Positions 31,254-33,859 of a stretch of DNA of 33,859 bases are shown here, piece by piece. The stretch is from CAYLLT01 sp964591605 (GTDB lineage: Bacteria > Planctomycetota > Phycisphaerae > UBA1845 > PWPN01): assembly GCA_964591605.1 (NCBI GenBank), contig CAZQEN010000033.1, positions 1 through 33,859 of the forward strand. The letters are read 5' to 3'. The notes below the pieces were generated by a model. That model did not search any database and had not been told where the DNA came from. It saw only the letters and a program-made list of their open reading frames with translations. The stretch's first letter is position 1. Each line of letters starts with the position of its first letter. Position numbers and translations under genes: made by a program.

Positions 31254-32139
31254 CGCCCGACCGATGGTCCTCGGCGCCGCCGCGTGGCGTGGGCGCTACC
31301 TGCACCGATTCACGGGTACCCTGCTTCGGACGCTCGGCCACCGGGCGGCCGAGCGATTCGCAACATGGATCGCGGACGGGATCTTCGACCTCCAGCCGGC
31401 CGTCCGCAAGATCGTCGAACGCAACCTTTGCCGGGCCGGTGTCGCCCGCGACGAATCGAGCGCGCAGGCCCTGGCCCGCGGCATGTTCATCCATTCCGCC
31501 CGATTCTGGACAGAGGTGCTCTTTGTCCCACGGGTATTTCGCCCCGCCCAGGTACTCGGCCAGGTGGAGTGGCACGAAGGGCAGCGATGGGAGGATCTCG
31601 CTCACTCCGCCCGACCCCGCATTTTCGTGAGCCCCTACGCGGGCAACCCGGTAGTCGGCGCTTTGGCGCTCTCGAGGCGGTTCGCGCCCCTGACCGTCGC
31701 GGTAGATCAGGCCAGCCGGGCGGTCATCGATACGGTCTGGCCGGGGGTGCTCCGTTCCGCCCGGTTACGCTTCGACCCGGGTCTTCGCATCGTGACCCTC
31801 CCGCACGAGTCGGCTCGGCTGGGCCCCGCGCTGGCCGAAGGCGGGTCGGTGTGTCTGCTGCCGGGTCCCACCCACACGGGCGGCATGGCCGGGACTTTCC
31901 TGGGTCAGCCGGTCCGATTCCGGACGACCGCGCTGCGGTTGGCCCGTCGCCACGGAGCCCGGATCGCGGTCTGGTCCTGTCTTCGTCCGACGCAGCCGCC
32001 GGGGCCGTTTCAACTGCAGCTTCATGGCGAGGTCGAGTTGGGCCGGCGCCCACTGCGGGGCGGTCTTCGGGATCTGATCGCCCTCCTGGAAGCGGCCTTG
32101 CTGTATCGCCCCGAGCAGTATCTCTGGACGCGCATCTGA
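31222..32139 (+). CDS. LpxL/HtrB-like lipid acyltransferase, divergent
   Basis: About 305 residues. Starts at 31204 (TTG), 31222, 31234 and 31264 (ATG) are in frame, with no decisive ribosome site; the first three overlap the upstream gene. The size, the FVSPYAGNPVVGALALSRRF segment, the CLLPGPTHTGGMAGTFLGQPVRFRTTALRLARRHGARI block and the terminal YRPEQYLWTRI match lipid A late acyltransferases, which transfer acyl chains from acyl-ACP at the inner face of the cytoplasmic membrane. The catalytic HX4E/D is not seen where expected (SPYAGN). It may be inactive, use other residues, or be a related lipid acyltransferase. Confidence 0.65.
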   Translation: MHSAMPPPAHNARPMVLGAAAWRGRYLHRFTGTLLRTLGHRAAERFATWIADGIFDLQPAVRKIVERNLCRAGVARDESSAQALARGMFIHSARFWTEVLFVPRVFRPAQVLGQVEWHEGQRWEDLAHSARPRIFVSPYAGNPVVGALALSRRFAPLTVAVDQASRAVIDTVWPGVLRSARLRFDPGLRIVTLPHESARLGPALAEGGSVCLLPGPTHTGGMAGTFLGQPVRFRTTALRLARRHGARIAVWSCLRPTQPPGPFQLQLHGEVELGRRPLRGGLRDLIALLEAALLYRPEQYLWTRI

Positions 32140-32155
32140 GCTTCGGGCGGCAAGC

Positions 32156-32184
32156 TTGCAAAGACGGGGCCGAGACACTATATT
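32156..32184 (+). promoter_or_regulatory. Sigma-A-type promoter of rpsO
   Basis: TTGCAA (32156-32161), a 17-bp spacer and TATATT (32179-32184) would start transcription near 32191, leaving a leader of about 87 nt before the ATG of rpsO. Confidence 0.7.
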
Positions 32185-32277
32185 CCCCGGACTAAAGATG
32201 GAGTGAGTGTCAGGAAAAGGTTTGGGTAGATGGGGCGGCAGCGGCCGCCGGGCAGTGGACTGAGGGACGGTAGGCTC

Positions 32278-32547
32278 ATGGCATTGACGGTGCAGCGCAA
32301 GCAGGAAGTGGTGCGAGACTTTCGGCAGCACGAGAAGGACACGGGTTCTCCGGAAGTCCAGATTGCCCTGCTCACGCAGCGCATCACCGAGCTGACCGAG
32401 CACCTCAAGCTCCACAAGAAGGACCACGCCTCGCGCCGCGGCCTGCTCAAGATGGTGGGCAGACGATCGAGTCTGCTCAAGTATCTGACCACCATGGACC
32501 GCGACCGGTATCAGGCGGTCATCTCTCGCCTCGGACTGCGCAAGTAG
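32278..32547 (+). CDS. rpsO: 30S ribosomal protein S15
   Basis: An 89-residue protein, the normal length for S15. The sequence shows all family landmarks: FRQHEKDTGSPEVQIALLTQRITELTEHLK, HKKDHASRRGLLKMVGRRSSLLKYL and a terminal Y..VI..LGLRK. S15 binds the central domain of 16S rRNA early in 30S assembly. The ATG at 32278 was chosen; an upstream in-frame ATG at 32230 would add 16 residues not found in S15. It is followed by a terminator and then pnp, the common rpsO-pnp order. Confidence 0.97.
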   Translation: MALTVQRKQEVVRDFRQHEKDTGSPEVQIALLTQRITELTEHLKLHKKDHASRRGLLKMVGRRSSLLKYLTTMDRDRYQAVISRLGLRK

Positions 32548-32552
32548 CGAGT

Positions 32553-32577
32553 CGGCCCGGCCAGCCTGGTCGGGCCG
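32553..32577 (+). terminator. rpsO terminator
   Basis: CGGCCCGGCCA (32553-32563) pairs with TGGTCGGGCCG (32567-32577), 11 pairs with one G-U and a three-base loop, six bases after the stop. CTGTCTTTAT follows, a loose U tract. Confidence 0.8.
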
Positions 32578-32801
32578 CTGTCTTTATCGCTGCGAAGGCG
32601 CGGTCGTTTGACGGCATCTACCCTCGCTTCCCGTGGTGTCGACCTTCAGGCGACACATACTCGCTTCCCTGAATCTGGGTTGACGGTGGAGCAGGTCAGT
32701 GTGCACGTGGGGCCGGCTTTCTGTCAGTTGTCGCGATCCGTCCGGTGCCGCGGGTCGCAAACGACTGGCCGAAAGCAAGTCCCACGCGTCCCAGGCGAGA
32801 G

Positions 32802-32823
32802 GCCTGCTCCAGGCGGCTTTTTT
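32802..32823 (+). terminator. Terminator-like hairpin upstream of pnp
   Basis: GCCTG (32802-32806) pairs with CAGGC (32810-32814), followed by GGC and TTTTTT (32818-32823), 46 bp before the pnp ATG. It either ends an upstream transcript or attenuates pnp. Confidence 0.55.
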
Positions 32824-32868
32824 CACTCGGCGGTGGCATGAGACCACCAGAAAGCAAGGTATACACCG

Positions 32869-33859
32869 ATGTCAGTAGTTCGCGTTGAGGGCGAGATCGG
32901 CGGACGCACGCTGATCCTCGAGACGGGCAAAATTGCAAAGCAGGCCGACGGCGCCGTGATGGCCTATTACGGCGATTGCGTCGTGCTGGGTACCGCGGTC
33001 CGGGCGGAGCCCCGGGTCGGTACGGATTTCTTCCCGCTGACCGTCGATTATCGCGAGAAGGCGTACGCCGCGGGCAAGTTCCCGGGCGGCTTTTTCAAGC
33101 GTGAGGGACGCCCGACAAGCAAAGAGACGCTCACCATGCGGATGATCGACCGCCCGATCCGTCCGCTCTTCCCTGACGGTTTTCTCGATGAGATCCAGAT
33201 CCAGACCCTCGTGCTGTCCGCGGATCCGACGTTCGACCCCGATATCACGGCGATCATCGCCGGCTCCGCCGGGCTGACCTTGAGTTCGGCGCCGTTTGAA
33301 GGGCCGATCGCCGCCGTGCGCGTCGCCCGGATCGACGGCCGGCTGGTCATCAATCCCACCTATCAGCAGATGGAAGAGTCGGATCTCGATATGGTGCTGG
33401 CCGGCCATGCCGACGGCGTGAACATGATCGAGGTCGGCTCGCAGGAACTGACCGAAGAGGTCATCGCCGAAGCGATCGCCTACGGCTTCGACGCGATCAA
33501 GAAGATCTGCGGCATGATCCGCGATCTGCAGCAGCAGGCAGGCAAGCCCAAGGTCTGGAATCCGCCTTCCGCACAGGATGAGCTCAAACGCCGGCTGCAC
33601 GAGCGCGCGTACAACGAGCTGGTCGCCCGACGCAAGATCGTCGGCAAGCTGGAGCGGCAGAACGCCCTCAAGGAGCTCTACGAACAGGTCCTGGAGGAAT
33701 TCTCGCCCAAAGACGCGGAAAACCCGGAGTTCCCGCGCGAGCTGGTCAACTCGATCCTGCACAAGATTGAAGAAGAAGCCTTCACCGACGTGCTGCTCGA
33801 GAGCAAGGTGCGAACCGACGGGCGCGGCCCCCTCGACATCCGCGAGATCACCTGCGAGG
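32869..33859 (+). CDS. pnp: Polyribonucleotide nucleotidyltransferase (PNPase), 5' part
   Basis: The frame is open from the ATG at 32869 (AGCAAGG upstream) to the right edge, giving 330 residues of a protein usually near 700. The first RNase PH domain is intact: LETGKIAKQADGAVMAYYGDCVVLGTA, DFFPLTVDYREKAYAAGKFPGGFFKREGRP and MIDRPIRPLFPDGF. The helical linker domain follows, and the start of the second RNase PH domain (VRTDGRGPLDIREIT) is at the edge. PNPase degrades RNA 3' to 5' by phosphorolysis in the cytoplasmic degradosome. Confidence 0.97.
   Translation, partial: MSVVRVEGEIGGRTLILETGKIAKQADGAVMAYYGDCVVLGTAVRAEPRVGTDFFPLTVDYREKAYAAGKFPGGFFKREGRPTSKETLTMRMIDRPIRPLFPDGFLDEIQIQTLVLSADPTFDPDITAIIAGSAGLTLSSAPFEGPIAAVRVARIDGRLVINPTYQQMEESDLDMVLAGHADGVNMIEVGSQELTEEVIAEAIAYGFDAIKKICGMIRDLQQQAGKPKVWNPPSAQDELKRRLHERAYNELVARRKIVGKLERQNALKELYEQVLEEFSPKDAENPEFPRELVNSILHKIEEEAFTDVLLESKVRTDGRGPLDIREITCE

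Larger units (their letters stand above)
32548..32868. other. rpsO-pnp intergenic region
   Basis: A 321-bp gap, long for this gene pair, with no gene. It has a terminator at each end (32553-32577 and 32802-32823) and about 220 nt between them that could be a pnp leader or a separate small RNA. I could not identify a known RNA family or a convincing promoter. Confidence 0.5.

Overview
The window is high-G+C bacterial DNA that reads as a planctomycete, probably of the Phycisphaerae side. The main signs are an ECF sigma factor paired with a Ser/Thr kinase carrying WD40 repeats, a DUF1571 protein, type II pseudopilin-like H-X9-DG proteins, short Cys-x2-Cys zinc-ribbon membrane proteins, giant exported multidomain proteins ending in a dockerin-like repeat, and intergenic palindromes of the GAGCCCGAAGCGC type. 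This placement rests on gene families only.

Left flank (1-10116): the 3' end of an enolase-superfamily sugar acid dehydratase; a zinc-ribbon membrane protein; a small helical protein plus nucleotidyltransferase pair; an exported alpha/beta hydrolase; a DUF2089 regulator with a clear promoter; a membrane-anchored TPR protein; an exported terpenoid-cyclase-fold repeat protein; scpA; a RidA-family gene; and a large membrane protein of unknown function. Right flank (29341-33859): tRNA-Lys(CUU), a short MgtE-like transporter, a DUF962 protein, an LpxL-like acyltransferase, rpsO and the 5' part of pnp. These flanks look like ordinary chromosome.

The middle (about 10.3-29.4 kb) is the remarkable part. 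It is bounded by a 36-nt direct repeat: the 3' part of the tRNA-Lys gene at 29345-29380 and a 34/36 copy at 10267-10302, in the geometry expected of an element inserted at a tRNA 3' end. No integrase is recognisable. Inside lie an ECF sigma factor and, 9 bp downstream, a kinase that joins an anti-sigma-like HxxxCxxC segment, a complete Ser/Thr kinase, one membrane helix and WD40 repeats. Every other clear transcription unit in the segment is preceded by the same two-part motif, TGTCAGA-N15/16-CGAA, 50 to 110 nt before its start codon. I found nine such sites by eye, on both strands, and none outside the segment. The motif has the form of an ECF promoter (-35 and -10). Almost all the controlled products are predicted to be exported or membrane-bound: a Cys/His amidase-like protein, a zinc-ribbon membrane protein, a three-helix membrane protein, a pseudopilin plus a 2397-residue surface protein, a Tyr-Asp-repeat lipoprotein, a DUF1571 protein, a small lipoprotein, a coiled-coil protein and a Cys-based phosphatase. 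Most of the transcripts would also begin with a strong hairpin.

My reading is a self-contained, possibly once-mobile regulon: the WD40 kinase senses something outside the membrane, frees or phosphorylates the sigma factor, and the sigma factor switches on a dedicated envelope or surface programme. The motif and its positions are seen directly. The sigma-promoter assignment, the mobility and the surface function are inference.
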